Notes under the pieces: model-generated
Told to the model about the DNA's origin: nothing
What the model saw: the letters and a program-made list of their open reading frames with translations, nothing else
The model's database searches: none
Program-made: the position numbers and the translations under genes
Source of the DNA: Stutzerimonas xanthomarina DSM 18231
GTDB taxonomy: Bacteria; Pseudomonadota; Gammaproteobacteria; Pseudomonadales; Pseudomonadaceae
Direction: 5' to 3'
Length of the DNA: 64,000 nt
NCBI RefSeq assembly: GCF_900129835.1
Contig: NZ_FQXA01000007.1
Coordinates: 1 to 64,000, forward strand
Part shown: one piece after another, positions 34,986 to 44,348 of the stretch
How the letters are laid out: every line of letters begins with the position of its first letter
Position numbering within the stretch: position 1 is the first letter of the stretch

Positions 34986-35016
34986 AAACGAAAACGGGAG
35001 GCCTGAGCCTCCCGTT
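34986..35016 (-). terminator. rho-independent terminator of serA
   Basis: Stem ACGGGAGG / CCTCCCGT with a six-base loop, about 20 bases beyond the serA stop; on the minus strand TTTTCGTTTC follows. Confidence 0.8.
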
Positions 35017-35036
35017 CGGTACCGCCAGTGCAGTGC

Positions 35037-36266
35037 TTAGAACAGCACGCGGCTGCGGATCGTGCCATTAACGTGCTGAAGTTTTTCAAGCGCCAGGTCG
35101 GAGTATTCCTTGTCTACGTCGATTACTACATAGCCAACATCGTTGTTGGTCTGCAGGAACTGGCCGCAGATGTTGATGCCGTTGTCGGCGAACACCTTGT
35201 TGATCTCGCTCATCACGCCCGGAATGTTCCGGTGGATGTGCAGCAGGCGGTGCTTGCCCGGATGCGACGGCAGAGCGACTTCCGGGAAGTTGACCGAGGA
35301 CACCGAGGTACCGTTGTCGCTGTACTTGACCAGCTTCTCGGCTACTTCCAGACCGATGTTGGCCTGCGCTTCGGCGGTCGAACCGCCGATGTGCGGAGTG
35401 AGTATCACGCGATCCAGGCCGCGCAGCGGGCTTTCGAACTCTTCGTCGTTGGATTTGGGCTCGACCGGGAATACGTCGATGGCAGCGCCGATCAGATGCT
35501 CGTCCTTGATCGCAGCGGCCAGGTGTTCCAGTTCGACCACGGTGCCACGGGCGGCGTTGATCAGGATGCCGCCCTTCTTCATGGCGCGGATTTCCTTCTC
35601 GCCAATCATCCACTGGGTCGATGGCAGCTCAGGAACGTGCAGGGAGACGATGTCGCACATGCCCAGCAGCTCATACAGCGAGCCGACCTGCGTGGCGTTA
35701 CCCAGTGGCAGCTTGGTCACCACGTCGTAGAAGAACACCTGCATGCCGAGCGCTTCGGCAAGCACCGACAGCTGAGTGCCAATCGAGCCGTAGCCAATGA
35801 TGCCGAGCTTCTTGCCGCGGATTTCGAAGGAGTTGGCCGCTGACTTGATCCAGCCACCGCGGTGGCAGGACGCGTTTTTCTCTGGGATGCCGCGCAGCAG
35901 CAGGATGGCCTGGGCCAGCACCAGTTCGGCGACCGAGCGGGTATTGGAATAAGGGGCGTTGAACACTGCGATACCGCGTTCACGAGCGGCGTTTAGGTTG
36001 ACCTGGTTGGTACCAATGCAGAAGCAGCCGACGGCGATCAGCTTCTTGGCACACTCGAAAACCTCTTCGGTGAGCTGCGTGCGCGAGCGAATGCCAATGA
36101 AATGGGCGTCGGCGATCTTCTCCTTCAGCTCCGCATCGGTCAGCGCGGTCTTGAGGTACTCGATGTTTGAGTAGCCGGCGGCCTTGAGGGTGTCGACAGC
36201 GTTCTGGTGCACGCCTTCGAGGAGAAGGAACTTGATCTTGCTCTTGTCGAGAGAGGTCTGGCTCAT
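35037..36266 (-). CDS. serA: D-3-phosphoglycerate dehydrogenase
   Basis: 409 residues. First step of serine synthesis: 3-phosphoglycerate to 3-phosphohydroxypyruvate with NAD. NAD-binding GIIGYGSIGTQLSVLAEALG; catalytic Arg/Glu/His in the INAARGTVVE, DVFPVEP and LTPHIGGST blocks; C-terminal ACT domain (HRNIPGVMSEINKVFADNGINI) for serine feedback. Length as in E. coli. I start at MSQTSLDKSKIKF (36266); an ATG two codons upstream (36272) is possible. Divergent from the D-2-hydroxyglutarate dehydrogenase gene: SerA of this type also reduces 2-oxoglutarate to D-2-hydroxyglutarate, which that enzyme recycles. Confidence 0.96.
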   Translation of the reverse strand: MSQTSLDKSKIKFLLLEGVHQNAVDTLKAAGYSNIEYLKTALTDAELKEKIADAHFIGIRSRTQLTEEVFECAKKLIAVGCFCIGTNQVNLNAARERGIAVFNAPYSNTRSVAELVLAQAILLLRGIPEKNASCHRGGWIKSAANSFEIRGKKLGIIGYGSIGTQLSVLAEALGMQVFFYDVVTKLPLGNATQVGSLYELLGMCDIVSLHVPELPSTQWMIGEKEIRAMKKGGILINAARGTVVELEHLAAAIKDEHLIGAAIDVFPVEPKSNDEEFESPLRGLDRVILTPHIGGSTAEAQANIGLEVAEKLVKYSDNGTSVSSVNFPEVALPSHPGKHRLLHIHRNIPGVMSEINKVFADNGINICGQFLQTNNDVGYVVIDVDKEYSDLALEKLQHVNGTIRSRVLF

Positions 36267-36459
36267 CTGCATTAAAACCTTAAGGCCGAGGGATAGGACT
36301 GAAGTGTCCAGCGAAGGCTGGCCGACCCGCAATCAGAGGGTCGGAAGTCTGCCGAGGCACGTTTCAAAGGGGGCCCTATGCTAGCATATGCACCCCGCGA
36401 AACACCCTGTCGTGAGCTGAAGCGTACTCAGGGTGACCATGAATCGAATGAGAGTTCCC

Positions 36460-37869
36460 ATGATGACCGACCCCGCCCTGATCGATGAGCTGAAGACCCT
36501 GGTCGAGCCTGGCAAGGTGCTGACCGATGCCGATTCGCTGAATACCTATGGCAAGGATTGGACCAAGCAATTCGCTCCGGCACCCTCGGCCATCGTGTTC
36601 CCGAAAAGCATCGAGCAGGTGCAGTCCATCGTGCGCTGGGCCAATGAGCGCGCGATCGCGCTGGTGCCGTCTGGTGGGCGCACCGGCCTCTCTGCTGCTG
36701 CCGTGGCGGCCAACGGTGAAGTCGTGGTCTCGTTCGATTACATGAATCAGATTCTCGAGTTCAACGGGATGGATCGCACTGCTGTCTGTCAGCCGGGCGT
36801 GGTCACCGCTCAGCTGCAGCAGTTCGCCGAAGACAAGGGGCTCTACTATCCGGTGGATTTTGCGTCGGCCGGCTCCAGCCAGATCGGCGGCAACATTGGC
36901 ACCAATGCTGGCGGGATCAAGGTGATTCGCTACGGCATGACCCGTAATTGGGTGGCAGGGCTGAAGGTTGTCACCGGCAAGGGCGATCTGCTCGAGCTGA
37001 ACAAGGACCTGATCAAGAACGCCACCGGCTATGACCTGCGCCAGCTGTTTATCGGCGCTGAGGGCACGCTGGGTTTCGTCGTCGAGGCAACAATGCGCCT
37101 GGAGCGCCAGCCGACCAACCTGACCGCGCTGGTGCTGGGCACGCCGGACTTCGACTCGATCATGCCGGTCCTGCACGCCTTCCAGGACAAGCTGGACCTG
37201 ACCGCCTTCGAGTTCTTTTCGGACAAGGCGTTGGTCAAGGTGCTCGGCCGCGGCGACGTGCCGGCACCGTTCGAAACCGACTGCCCGTTCTACGCGCTGC
37301 TGGAGTTTGAAGCCACCACCGAAGAGCGCGCTGAGCAGGCGCTGGCGACGTTCGAGCATTGCGTCGAGCAGGGTTGGGTGCTCGACGGGGTTATGAGCCA
37401 GAGCGAGCAGCAGTTGCAAAATCTGTGGAAGCTTCGCGAGTACATCTCCGAAACCATCAGCCACTGGACGCCATACAAGAACGACATCTCCGTCACCATC
37501 GCCAAGGTGCCGGCCTTCCTCAAGGAAATCGACGCCATCGTCGGTGAGCACTACCCGGACTTCGAAATCGTCTGGTTCGGCCACATCGGTGACGGCAACT
37601 TGCACCTGAACATCCTCAAGCCGGATGGCATGGAGAAGGACGAGTTCTTCGGTAAGTGCGCCACCGTCAACAAGTGGGTGTTCGAAACTGTGCAGAAGTA
37701 CAACGGTTCGATCTCCGCCGAGCACGGCGTGGGCATGACCAAGCGCGACTACCTCGAGTACAGTCGTTCGGAAGCCGAGATTGCCTACATGAAAGCGATC
37801 AAGGCGGCGTTCGACCCCAACGGCATCATGAACCCGGGCAAGATTTTCAGCCTGAAGCCTGAAGCCTGA
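36460..37869 (+). CDS. d2hgdh: FAD-dependent D-2-hydroxyglutarate dehydrogenase
   Basis: About 469 residues. FAD_binding_4 domain (IVFPKSIEQVQSIVRWANER, VPSGGRTGLSAAAV, GGNIGTNAGGIKVIRYGMTRNWVAGL) and FAD-oxidase C domain with metal-binding histidines in WFGHIGDGNLHLN and the SAEHGVGMTKR block. Adjacent and divergent to serA, the arrangement described for P. stutzeri A1501, where this enzyme removes the D-2-hydroxyglutarate made by SerA and so drives serine synthesis. Possible starts are the ATGs at 36439, 36460 and 36463; I prefer the later pair, preceded by TGAGAG. The stop lies inside a 7-base tandem repeat. Confidence 0.92.
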   Translation: MMTDPALIDELKTLVEPGKVLTDADSLNTYGKDWTKQFAPAPSAIVFPKSIEQVQSIVRWANERAIALVPSGGRTGLSAAAVAANGEVVVSFDYMNQILEFNGMDRTAVCQPGVVTAQLQQFAEDKGLYYPVDFASAGSSQIGGNIGTNAGGIKVIRYGMTRNWVAGLKVVTGKGDLLELNKDLIKNATGYDLRQLFIGAEGTLGFVVEATMRLERQPTNLTALVLGTPDFDSIMPVLHAFQDKLDLTAFEFFSDKALVKVLGRGDVPAPFETDCPFYALLEFEATTEERAEQALATFEHCVEQGWVLDGVMSQSEQQLQNLWKLREYISETISHWTPYKNDISVTIAKVPAFLKEIDAIVGEHYPDFEIVWFGHIGDGNLHLNILKPDGMEKDEFFGKCATVNKWVFETVQKYNGSISAEHGVGMTKRDYLEYSRSEAEIAYMKAIKAAFDPNGIMNPGKIFSLKPEA

Positions 37870-37892
37870 AGCCTGAAGCCTGAAGCCTGAAG
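37851..37892 (+). repeat. heptanucleotide tandem repeat (CCTGAAG)6 across a stop codon
   Basis: Six perfect head-to-tail copies of CCTGAAG. The TGA stop of the preceding dehydrogenase gene is in the third copy (37867-37869). Because the unit is seven bases and contains TGA, three copies in series always offer a stop in every frame, so changes in copy number downstream cannot lengthen the protein. Confidence 0.97.
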
Positions 37893-37940
37893 CCCGGCTT
37901 AGCCTTTGCTACCAGCTTGCCGCTCCCGTGAGGATTCGCA

Positions 37941-38606
37941 ATGACCTACAAACACCAGTACACCGACGGCACCACCATCCACTACCCGCTGGGCAAGGTT
38001 GTCTGCATAGGCCGTAACTATGCCGAGCACGCCAAGGAACTGAACAACCCAGTGCCGACCGAGCCGCTGCTGTTCATCAAGGCAGGTAGTTGCACCGTGC
38101 CGCTGGAAGGTGGCTTCAGCATTCCCAGCGACCGTGGTGCCGTTCACTACGAAGCCGAAATTGCCGTGCTGATCGGCAAGCCGTTGTCGCGCAAGCCGAA
38201 CGAAGAGGAGGTCCGCGATGCGATCTCCGGTTTCGCTCCGGCTCTCGATCTGACCTTGCGCGACGTGCAGGCCAAGCTGAAGGAAAAGGGTCATCCCTGG
38301 GAAATTGCCAAGAGCTTCGACGGCGCCTGTGTGCTGGCGCCGTTCGTGCCGGGCGATGCGGTGGACGACCTGACCGACATCAGCATCCGCCTGAGCATCA
38401 ACGGTGAAGTGCGTCAGGACGGCAACAGCAACCAGATGCTCAATGCCATCCTGCCGCTGATGCAACACATCGCCGGGCATTTCAACCTGCAACCGGGCGA
38501 CGTGGTACTGACCGGCACGCCGGTGGGTGTTGGCCCGCTAAGTCAGGGCGATGAGCTGGTGCTGGAGCTGGTCGGGTTGTCGCGCTTCGAGAGCCGAGTG
38601 CTTTAA
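37941..38606 (+). CDS. fumarylacetoacetate hydrolase (FAH) family protein
   Basis: 221 residues. FAH-domain blocks: VVCIGRNYAEHAKEL, FIKAGSCTVPLE, the metal-binding HYEAEIAVLIGK (Glu-x-Glu), ALDLTLRDVQAKLKEKGHPWEIAKSFDGACVLAP and GDVVLTGTPVGVGPLSQGDEL. Similar to YcgM/FAHD1-type enzymes (acylpyruvate hydrolase, oxaloacetate decarboxylase or tautomerase activity). Same strand as the upstream dehydrogenase, 71 bases after it. GAGG before the ATG. Confidence 0.9.
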   Translation: MTYKHQYTDGTTIHYPLGKVVCIGRNYAEHAKELNNPVPTEPLLFIKAGSCTVPLEGGFSIPSDRGAVHYEAEIAVLIGKPLSRKPNEEEVRDAISGFAPALDLTLRDVQAKLKEKGHPWEIAKSFDGACVLAPFVPGDAVDDLTDISIRLSINGEVRQDGNSNQMLNAILPLMQHIAGHFNLQPGDVVLTGTPVGVGPLSQGDELVLELVGLSRFESRVL

Positions 38607-38708
38607 GTTGAGTCTGGGCCGGGTGCGCCTGAGGTATCCGGCCTGCAGCGCTATATCCTCCCTGTGATGGTCATGCTGTAATCGCGTGCTCTCCCAGGGT
38701 TTGCCTAC

Positions 38709-39620
38709 ATGCCTGACGCCATCGCCCGACCAACCCGCCTACGCCTGTTTCTCTACATTTCGCTCGTTCTAACCATTGCAATGGCCTTGCTGGCCGGCTG
38801 GATGCTGCATTGGGACGACCAGCTGAAACTCTATTGGCAGGAGCGATCTGTCGATGCCAGCGGGCGCGCCGCGAGCATCTGGTTGCCAGACTATGAACTG
38901 GTCCTGCAGACCACTCTGTCCGGCCTCGGGGAGGACGAAACCTCCGGGCTGACTTGGAATGCAGAGACCGGGACGCTGTTTACCGTCACCGGGCAAAACC
39001 CGCAGCTCATAGAGTTTTCCCCTGGCGGTGTGGTGCTGCGACGCATCAGCCTGACCGGATTCTCTGATCCCGAAGCGGTCGAAGCCCTGGACAACGGGCG
39101 GCTCGGTATCGTTGATGAGCGGCGCCGGTTGGTTGCGGTGTTTCGGCTGGCGCCAGGGATGGAGAGTCTTGACCTTGATGATCTCGCCACCTATGACCTG
39201 GGTTTCGACGGCGCAGGCAACAAAGGCTTCGAAGGACTGGCCTGGAATCCGCGCACCAAACGTATGCTGTTGGCCAAGGAGCGCGATCCGCAGGGCCTGT
39301 TCGAACTACCCTTCCCTGGTGAAGACGGCGCCGCCGGGGCTCTTCAGTCGCTTCCCAAACAGCCGTTGCTGGTGCGCGATATCTCGTCGGTAGCCATCGA
39401 CCCGCGTACGGGGCATACCCTGATGCTCTCTGATGAATCGCGTCTGCTGGTGGAGCTTGACTTGCAAGGCCGGCCGCGAAGCTTCATCAGGCTGCTCGGC
39501 GGAGTCAATGGCCTGGTAGAGGGTATCGACCAGGCTGAGGGGGTCGCCATGGACGGGCAGGGGAATATCTACGTCGTGGCCGAACCGAACCGTTTCTATG
39601 TGTTCAGTCGGCGACGCTGA
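38709..39620 (+). CDS. SdiA-regulated domain protein (YjiK-like)
   Basis: 303 residues with one N-terminal membrane segment (about 12-32) and a periplasmic beta-propeller of the SdiA-regulated family: SGLTWNAETGTLFTVTGQNPQLIEFSPGG, FSDPEAVEALDNGRLGIVDERR, KGFEGLAWNPRTKRMLLAKERDP, DISSVAIDPRTGHTLMLSDESR, QAEGVAMDGQGNIYVVAEPN. Function not established. No obvious ribosome binding site at 38709. Confidence 0.86.
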   Translation: MPDAIARPTRLRLFLYISLVLTIAMALLAGWMLHWDDQLKLYWQERSVDASGRAASIWLPDYELVLQTTLSGLGEDETSGLTWNAETGTLFTVTGQNPQLIEFSPGGVVLRRISLTGFSDPEAVEALDNGRLGIVDERRRLVAVFRLAPGMESLDLDDLATYDLGFDGAGNKGFEGLAWNPRTKRMLLAKERDPQGLFELPFPGEDGAAGALQSLPKQPLLVRDISSVAIDPRTGHTLMLSDESRLLVELDLQGRPRSFIRLLGGVNGLVEGIDQAEGVAMDGQGNIYVVAEPNRFYVFSRRR

Positions 39621-39746
39621 TGCTTGTGCGCCGCGCTGCGCCTCGTCTTTAAGTCAGTCAAGGCCCGAGCGCGAAGCTGTTCTGCGTGTTTTCGCAAGTG
39701 AGCCGGGTGACCGGCTGCCGTGTCGGCCAGCCGGCTGACCGATTGC

Positions 39747-40094
39747 TCAGGCGGCCGGGGCGGCGCTTTCGTCGTGCAGGACGGCTTCAGGTGCATGCCG
39801 GCGGACCGACTCACAGCCCTGCTCTGCGCTGTGCAGGCTGGCATACATCTGGCTTTGGCCGATGACCTGACCATTGCTTGCCTTGAGTACGAAGTAGTGC
39901 TTGCCGTTGCTGGAGTCCTTGATTTCGAATGCGCCTTCGCGCACAGCGTTCTTGCGTACCGAATCGATGCCGGTCAATGCCGAGGCATGGGCTTTGTACT
40001 GCTCACTGGACAATACGACCTGACCATTGCTGGCTGCCAGATTGAAATGAAATTGACCGTTGCTGGTTTTTTTCAGCTGGAACTTGCCGGACAT
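39747..40094 (-). CDS. YegP family protein (two DUF1508 repeats)
   Basis: 115 residues composed of two DUF1508 repeats (MSGKFQLKKTSNGQFHFNLAASNGQVVLSSEQY and GAFEIKDSSNGKHYFVLKASNGQVIGQSQMY), each followed by a short helix. Small cytoplasmic protein of unknown function, common in proteobacteria. CAGGAGGGTG before the ATG at 40094 fixes the start; a longer frame to 40169 is not needed. The C-terminal Ala/Pro tail is variable in the family. Confidence 0.9.
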   Translation of the reverse strand: MSGKFQLKKTSNGQFHFNLAASNGQVVLSSEQYKAHASALTGIDSVRKNAVREGAFEIKDSSNGKHYFVLKASNGQVIGQSQMYASLHSAEQGCESVRRHAPEAVLHDESAAPAA

Positions 40095-40175
40095 GACGAC
40101 ACCCTCCTGTTGGTGGTCTGCTAGCTGGTTTCTGCACAAACAAGCGTAGCTGCAACCGAAGAGTTTCACCGTTTC

Positions 40176-40199
40176 GTTTCAGCGTTTCAGCGTTTCAGC
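40176..40199 (+). repeat. octanucleotide tandem repeat (GTTTCAGC)3 across the rpiA stop
   Basis: Three perfect copies of GTTTCAGC. On the minus strand the units read GCTGAAAC, and the rpiA stop TGA (40187-40189) lies in one of them. Similar in position and core (CTGAA) to the heptamer at 37851-37892. Confidence 0.95.
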
Positions 40200-40858
40200 G
40201 TCTCTACGCCATCCTTGGTGCCCAGCAGCAGGACATCGGCCGGGCGCGCGGCGAACAGGCCGTTGGTGACCACACCGACGATGTTGTTGATCTGCGCTTC
40301 GACATCCGGGGCGAAGCCGATCATGAGGTTGTGCACGTCAAGAATGACGTTGCCATTATCGGTCACCACGCCGTCACGGTAGACGGGGTCGCCGCCCAGC
40401 TTGACCAGCTCGCGTGCGACGTGACTGCGAGCCATCGGGATGACTTCGACCGGCAGGGGAAACTCACCGAGGCGCTCGACCAGTTTGCTGCCATCGGCGA
40501 TGCAGATGAAGGTGCGAGCCACTGCAGCGACGATCTTTTCGCGGGTCAGGGCTGCGCCGCCGCCCTTGATCAGCTCTAGATGGCTGTTGGTTTCGTCGGC
40601 ACCGTCGACGTAGAACTCCAGGTCCGATACCGAGTTGAGGTCGTAAACCGGAATGCCGTGGCCTTTCAGACGCTCCGCGGTGGCATCGGAACTAGCCACG
40701 GCGCCGTCGAAGAAGCCCTTGTGTTTGGCCAACAGATCGATGAAGAAATTAGCGGTGGAGCCGGTGCCAACGCCGACGATGCTGCGGTCGGTAAGCTGCG
40801 GCACGATGAGGTCGACAGCGGCCTGGGCGACGGCCTGCTTGAGTTGATCCTGGTTCAT
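40187..40858 (-). CDS. rpiA: ribose-5-phosphate isomerase A
   Basis: 223 residues. Interconverts ribose 5-phosphate and ribulose 5-phosphate. Diagnostic blocks: [66 protein letters not shown] (catalytic Asp/Glu/Lys region), [25 protein letters not shown] and [13 protein letters not shown]. Start at ATG 40858 ([11 protein letters not shown]). Divergent from ilvA with about 175 bases between; that gap holds both promoters. Confidence 0.97.
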   Translation of the reverse strand: MNQDQLKQAVAQAAVDLIVPQLTDRSIVGVGTGSTANFFIDLLAKHKGFFDGAVASSDATAERLKGHGIPVYDLNSVSDLEFYVDGADETNSHLELIKGGGAALTREKIVAAVARTFICIADGSKLVERLGEFPLPVEVIPMARSHVARELVKLGGDPVYRDGVVTDNGNVILDVHNLMIGFAPDVEAQINNIVGVVTNGLFAARPADVLLLGTKDGVETLKR

Positions 40859-41032
40859 GGCGTGAAGGTCCGGGCGGTGAGTGAGTCGTGGGGCGAGAGT
40901 ATAGCGGCGGCTCATCAGTGGGTCTTGCCTGCTGCGGCTGTACTGCTGTTTTGTGTGCCGATTGCCGGTGGCCGCGGCGTTTTTCGCGGAGTAGACTCGT
41001 CTGCCCCGCAATGCCCGCCAAGATAGCTCACG

Positions 41033-42547
41033 ATGCTCGAACAGTACGTCAAGAAGATCCTCACCTCGCGCGTTTATGACGTTGCGGTGGAAACCCCGTT
41101 GCAGCCTGCCCGCCAGCTTTCCGAGCGGCTGGGTAACCAGATTTTGCTGAAGCGCGAAGATCTGCAGCCGGTGTTCTCCTTCAAGATTCGCGGCGCCTAT
41201 AACAAGCTGGCACAGCTGTCACCTGAGGAGCTTGCGCGCGGCGTGGTGACTGCGTCTGCCGGCAACCATGCCCAGGGCCTGGCCCTGGCGGCCCGTGAGC
41301 TGGGTATCAAGGCAACCATCGTGATGCCGCGCACCACGCCGGAACTGAAGGTGCAGGGCGTACGTGCACGCGGCGGCAAAGTGGTGCTACACGGGGATGC
41401 CTTTCCCGAGGCGCTGGCCTACTCGCTGAAGCTGGTCGAGGAAAAGGGCTACGTCTATATCCACCCCTACGACGACCCGCACGTGATTGCCGGACAAGGC
41501 ACCGTGGCGATGGAAATCCTGCGCCAGCATCAGGGCCAGCTTGATGCGGTTTTCGTGCCGGTGGGTGGGGGAGGTTTGATTGCAGGTGTCGCCGCGTACA
41601 TCAAATACCTCAAGCCAGATATCAAGGTCATCGGCGTCGAGCCCGACGATTCCAACTGCCTGCAGCAGGCGATGGCTGCGGGCGAGCGCGTGGTGCTGCC
41701 ACAGGTGGGGCTGTTTGCCGATGGGGTGGCGGTGGCGCAGATCGGTCAGCACACCTTCGATATCTGTCAGCACTATGTCGATGAGGTGATCACGGTCAGC
41801 ACCGATGAGATCTGTGCGGCGATCAAGGACATCTACGACGACACCCGTTCGATCACCGAGCCTGCAGGCGCCCTGGCCGTGGCTGGAATCAAGCGCTATG
41901 TGGAGCGTGAAGGCATCGAAAACCAAGTGCTGGTCGGCATCGATTCCGGCGCCAACGTGAACTTCGATCGCCTGCGTCATGTGGCTGAGCGTGCTGAGCT
42001 TGGGGAGAAGCGCGAGGCGATCATCGCGGTGACCATTCCCGAGGAGCCTGGCAGCTTCAAGGCCTTCTGCGAGGCCATCGGCAAGCGCCAGATCACCGAA
42101 TTCAATTATCGCTACCACGAAGACCGTGAGGCGCACATCTTTGTGGGTGTGCAGACCCATCCGGAAAACGATCCGCGGACGGCACTGGTGGACGGGCTGC
42201 GGGCGAAGGGTTTCCCCGTGCTTGATCTGACTGACAACGAGCTGGCCAAGCTGCACACCCGGCACATGGTCGGTGGGCACGCGTCCGGCGTCAGTGACGA
42301 AGTGGTCTATCGGTTCGAATTCCCGGAGCGTCCGGGTGCGCTGTTCAACTTCCTCAACAATCTCGGCGGGCGCTGGAATATTTCGATGTTCCACTACCGC
42401 AATCACGGCGCGGCTGACGGGCGGGTGGTTGCCGGCCTGCAGGTACCTGCCGAAGACCGTTACCTGTTGCCGGCCGCGCTGGACAAGATCGGCTATCGCT
42501 ACTGGGACGAAACAGACAATCCGGCTTACCAACTTTTTCTTGGCTGA
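41033..42547 (+). CDS. ilvA: threonine ammonia-lyase, biosynthetic
   Basis: 504 residues. Deaminates threonine to 2-oxobutyrate for isoleucine synthesis. PLP Lys in [12 protein letters not shown]; Gly-rich phosphate loop [20 protein letters not shown] block. Two C-terminal ACT-like regulatory domains ([22 protein letters not shown] and [21 protein letters not shown]) provide isoleucine/valine control. Length as in the long biosynthetic enzymes. No leader peptide or attenuator is visible upstream. Confidence 0.97.
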   Translation: MLEQYVKKILTSRVYDVAVETPLQPARQLSERLGNQILLKREDLQPVFSFKIRGAYNKLAQLSPEELARGVVTASAGNHAQGLALAARELGIKATIVMPRTTPELKVQGVRARGGKVVLHGDAFPEALAYSLKLVEEKGYVYIHPYDDPHVIAGQGTVAMEILRQHQGQLDAVFVPVGGGGLIAGVAAYIKYLKPDIKVIGVEPDDSNCLQQAMAAGERVVLPQVGLFADGVAVAQIGQHTFDICQHYVDEVITVSTDEICAAIKDIYDDTRSITEPAGALAVAGIKRYVEREGIENQVLVGIDSGANVNFDRLRHVAERAELGEKREAIIAVTIPEEPGSFKAFCEAIGKRQITEFNYRYHEDREAHIFVGVQTHPENDPRTALVDGLRAKGFPVLDLTDNELAKLHTRHMVGGHASGVSDEVVYRFEFPERPGALFNFLNNLGGRWNISMFHYRNHGAADGRVVAGLQVPAEDRYLLPAALDKIGYRYWDETDNPAYQLFLG

Positions 42548-42568
42548 CCAGCCGTACCGCGGGGATCG

Positions 42569-43009
42569 ATGGAACATTATCAACTGCTGAACATGACCCA
42601 CGCCGCGCTGGCGATTCTCCTCACGCTGGGGCTGATTGCCCACATCATCATGTTGTGGAAAGCCTGGCGGCGGGCCGATCCTGTGGTGCTACAGAACAAG
42701 CTGCGCCGCACCCGGTTGATGTCGCTGCCATTGCTGGCGGTGTTTGCGTTGTTGCTTCCGGTCACCGGCTGGTGGCTGGCGCATCTGGCCGGCTTGCCGC
42801 TCGGCCAGTTGTGGTTGCTGGCCAGCTCGGTGCTGTTCCTGGTTCTGGTGCCACTGGGGTTGCTGCTCGGCGGCCGCCTGCGTGCCTGGCAAGCGCTGGG
42901 CGATACCCCGGCGCCAGCAGCATTGCCACGTTTCGCACTGGTGTATGCCGGTCTGATCCTGCTGATTCTGGTCGCCATCATGGGTTTGATGGGCGCCAAG
43001 CCGGTCTAG
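42569..43009 (+). CDS. small integral membrane protein (DUF2269/CopD-like)
   Basis: 146 residues, four membrane segments (ALAILLTLGLIAHIIMLW, LMSLPLLAVFALLLPVTGWWLA, LWLLASSVLFLVLVPLGLLL, FALVYAGLILLILVAIMGLM) with conserved-looking His near the first helix and a GWWLAHL region. It resembles DUF2269/CopD-like proteins, but the assignment is tentative. 21 bases downstream of ilvA; GGGGA before the ATG. Confidence 0.7.
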   Translation: MEHYQLLNMTHAALAILLTLGLIAHIIMLWKAWRRADPVVLQNKLRRTRLMSLPLLAVFALLLPVTGWWLAHLAGLPLGQLWLLASSVLFLVLVPLGLLLGGRLRAWQALGDTPAPAALPRFALVYAGLILLILVAIMGLMGAKPV

Positions 43010-43017
43010 CGCTGAGG

Positions 43018-43671
43018 TCAGCGCAGGCTGATGATGCGCCAGCCGCGTTGCTCGGCAATGCCTCTCAAAGTGGGGTCCGGATCGACCGCAACTGGATGGC
43101 TGACCCGCTCCAGTAACGGCAGATCGTTGCGCGAATCGCTGTAGAAATAACTGTCGTCCAGGCTCTGATCGTTCTCCATGAGCCAGCGCTCGATGCGCGT
43201 CACCTTGCCCTCCTGGAAACAGGGCACATCGGTCAGGCGACCGGTGTAGCGTCCCTCTTGCATCTCGCACTCGGTAGCCAGCAGCGTATCGACCCCCAGG
43301 CGCTTGGCGATTGGCCCGGTGATGAAGCGGTTGGTCGCGGTGATGATCACCACGCGATCGCCGGCTTCGTGATGCTGGCGGACCAATGCCTCACCTTTGG
43401 CCAGCACGATGGGTTCAATGTGGTCGCGCATGAACTCGGCGTGCCACTGCTGCAGCTGCGGCATCTCGCTGCGGCCCAGCAGTTCCTGGCAGAAGTTCTG
43501 ATACTCCAGAACATCCAGCGAACCGGCCAGGTAGTCCTGATAGAAGGCGTCGTTACGAGCGCGATAGGCCTCGGCGTCGACCAGCTCGCGTTGGCAGAGA
43601 AATTCGCCCCAGGCGTGGTCGCTGTCACCGGCCAGAAGGGTGTTATCAAGATCGAAAAGAGCCAGGCGCAC
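43018..43671 (-). CDS. HAD superfamily phosphatase, IB type (phosphoserine-phosphatase-like)
   Basis: 217 residues. Catalytic motif [12 protein letters not shown] (nucleophile and acid Asp), motif [10 protein letters not shown], motif III Lys in EGKV and motif [12 protein letters not shown]. The cap region [14 protein letters not shown] is typical of HAD-IB family proteins next to rppH. Substrate not known. The GTG at 43671 is chosen: GAGG lies seven bases before it and the protein then begins at the catalytic strand; the frame runs on to 43899 but overlaps the divergent rppH region. Confidence 0.88.
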   Translation of the reverse strand: MRLALFDLDNTLLAGDSDHAWGEFLCQRELVDAEAYRARNDAFYQDYLAGSLDVLEYQNFCQELLGRSEMPQLQQWHAEFMRDHIEPIVLAKGEALVRQHHEAGDRVVIITATNRFITGPIAKRLGVDTLLATECEMQEGRYTGRLTDVPCFQEGKVTRIERWLMENDQSLDDSYFYSDSRNDLPLLERVSHPVAVDPDPTLRGIAEQRGWRIISLR

Positions 43672-43849
43672 GCTGCGTTCCTCGGGGGTTAAAGGGGGTG
43701 AAGCATAGCGGGATCGCTCGATAGATGGCAGTCGGTGAGCGCTCGGATCGAGGATCGGAGCCGGTTGATCAATGGCCCCCATGCGCACTTTCTGCTTTTC
43801 ACGTTTTTGTGGAACAATGCCGCGACATGCGTTTGCGAGGTTGTATGCC

Positions 43850-44329
43850 GTGATCGACTCCGATGGTTTTCGCCCCAATGTCGGCATCATCCTGACCAAT
43901 GATGTCGGACAGGTGCTGTGGGCGCGGCGGATTAATCAGGATGCCTGGCAATTTCCGCAAGGCGGAATCAATCCGCGTGAGACGCCGGAGGAGGCGCTCT
44001 TTCGCGAGCTGAACGAAGAGGTCGGCCTGGAAGAGCAGGACGTCCAGATTCTCGCCTGCACCCGTGGCTGGCTGCGCTATCGCTTGCCGCAGCGCCTGGT
44101 GCGCACTCATAGTCAGCCGCTGTGTATCGGTCAAAAGCAGAAATGGTTCCTGCTGCGCCTTACCGGTGCCGAAGACCGCGTCCGTATGGATCTGACCGGC
44201 AAGCCCGAGTTCGACGGCTGGCGCTGGGTCAGTTACTGGTATCCGCTGGGCCAGGTGGTCACCTTCAAGCGCGAGGTTTACCGTCGCGCCTTAAAAGAAC
44301 TCGCCCCGCGCCTCTTGGCGCGGGACTGA
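43850..44329 (+). CDS. rppH: RNA pyrophosphohydrolase
   Basis: 159 residues. Removes pyrophosphate from 5'-triphosphate mRNA ends, starting RNase E decay. The Nudix box is complete: [23 protein letters not shown] terminus [27 protein letters not shown] is that of NudH/RppH, with GTG as start at 43850 and GAGG nine bases upstream. Followed 19 bases later by ptsP, as in many gamma-proteobacteria. Confidence 0.96.
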   Translation: MIDSDGFRPNVGIILTNDVGQVLWARRINQDAWQFPQGGINPRETPEEALFRELNEEVGLEEQDVQILACTRGWLRYRLPQRLVRTHSQPLCIGQKQKWFLLRLTGAEDRVRMDLTGKPEFDGWRWVSYWYPLGQVVTFKREVYRRALKELAPRLLARD

Positions 44330-44348
44330 CGGGAGAAAGCCCCTGAGC

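Noticed and set aside
36376-37725. 449-codon minus-strand frame over the D-2-hydroxyglutarate dehydrogenase
   Set aside because: Antisense of a clearly recognised enzyme.
43672-43899. N-terminal extension of the HAD phosphatase frame
   Set aside because: It would overlap the start of the divergent rppH gene, and a GTG with a good ribosome binding site directly precedes the catalytic strand.
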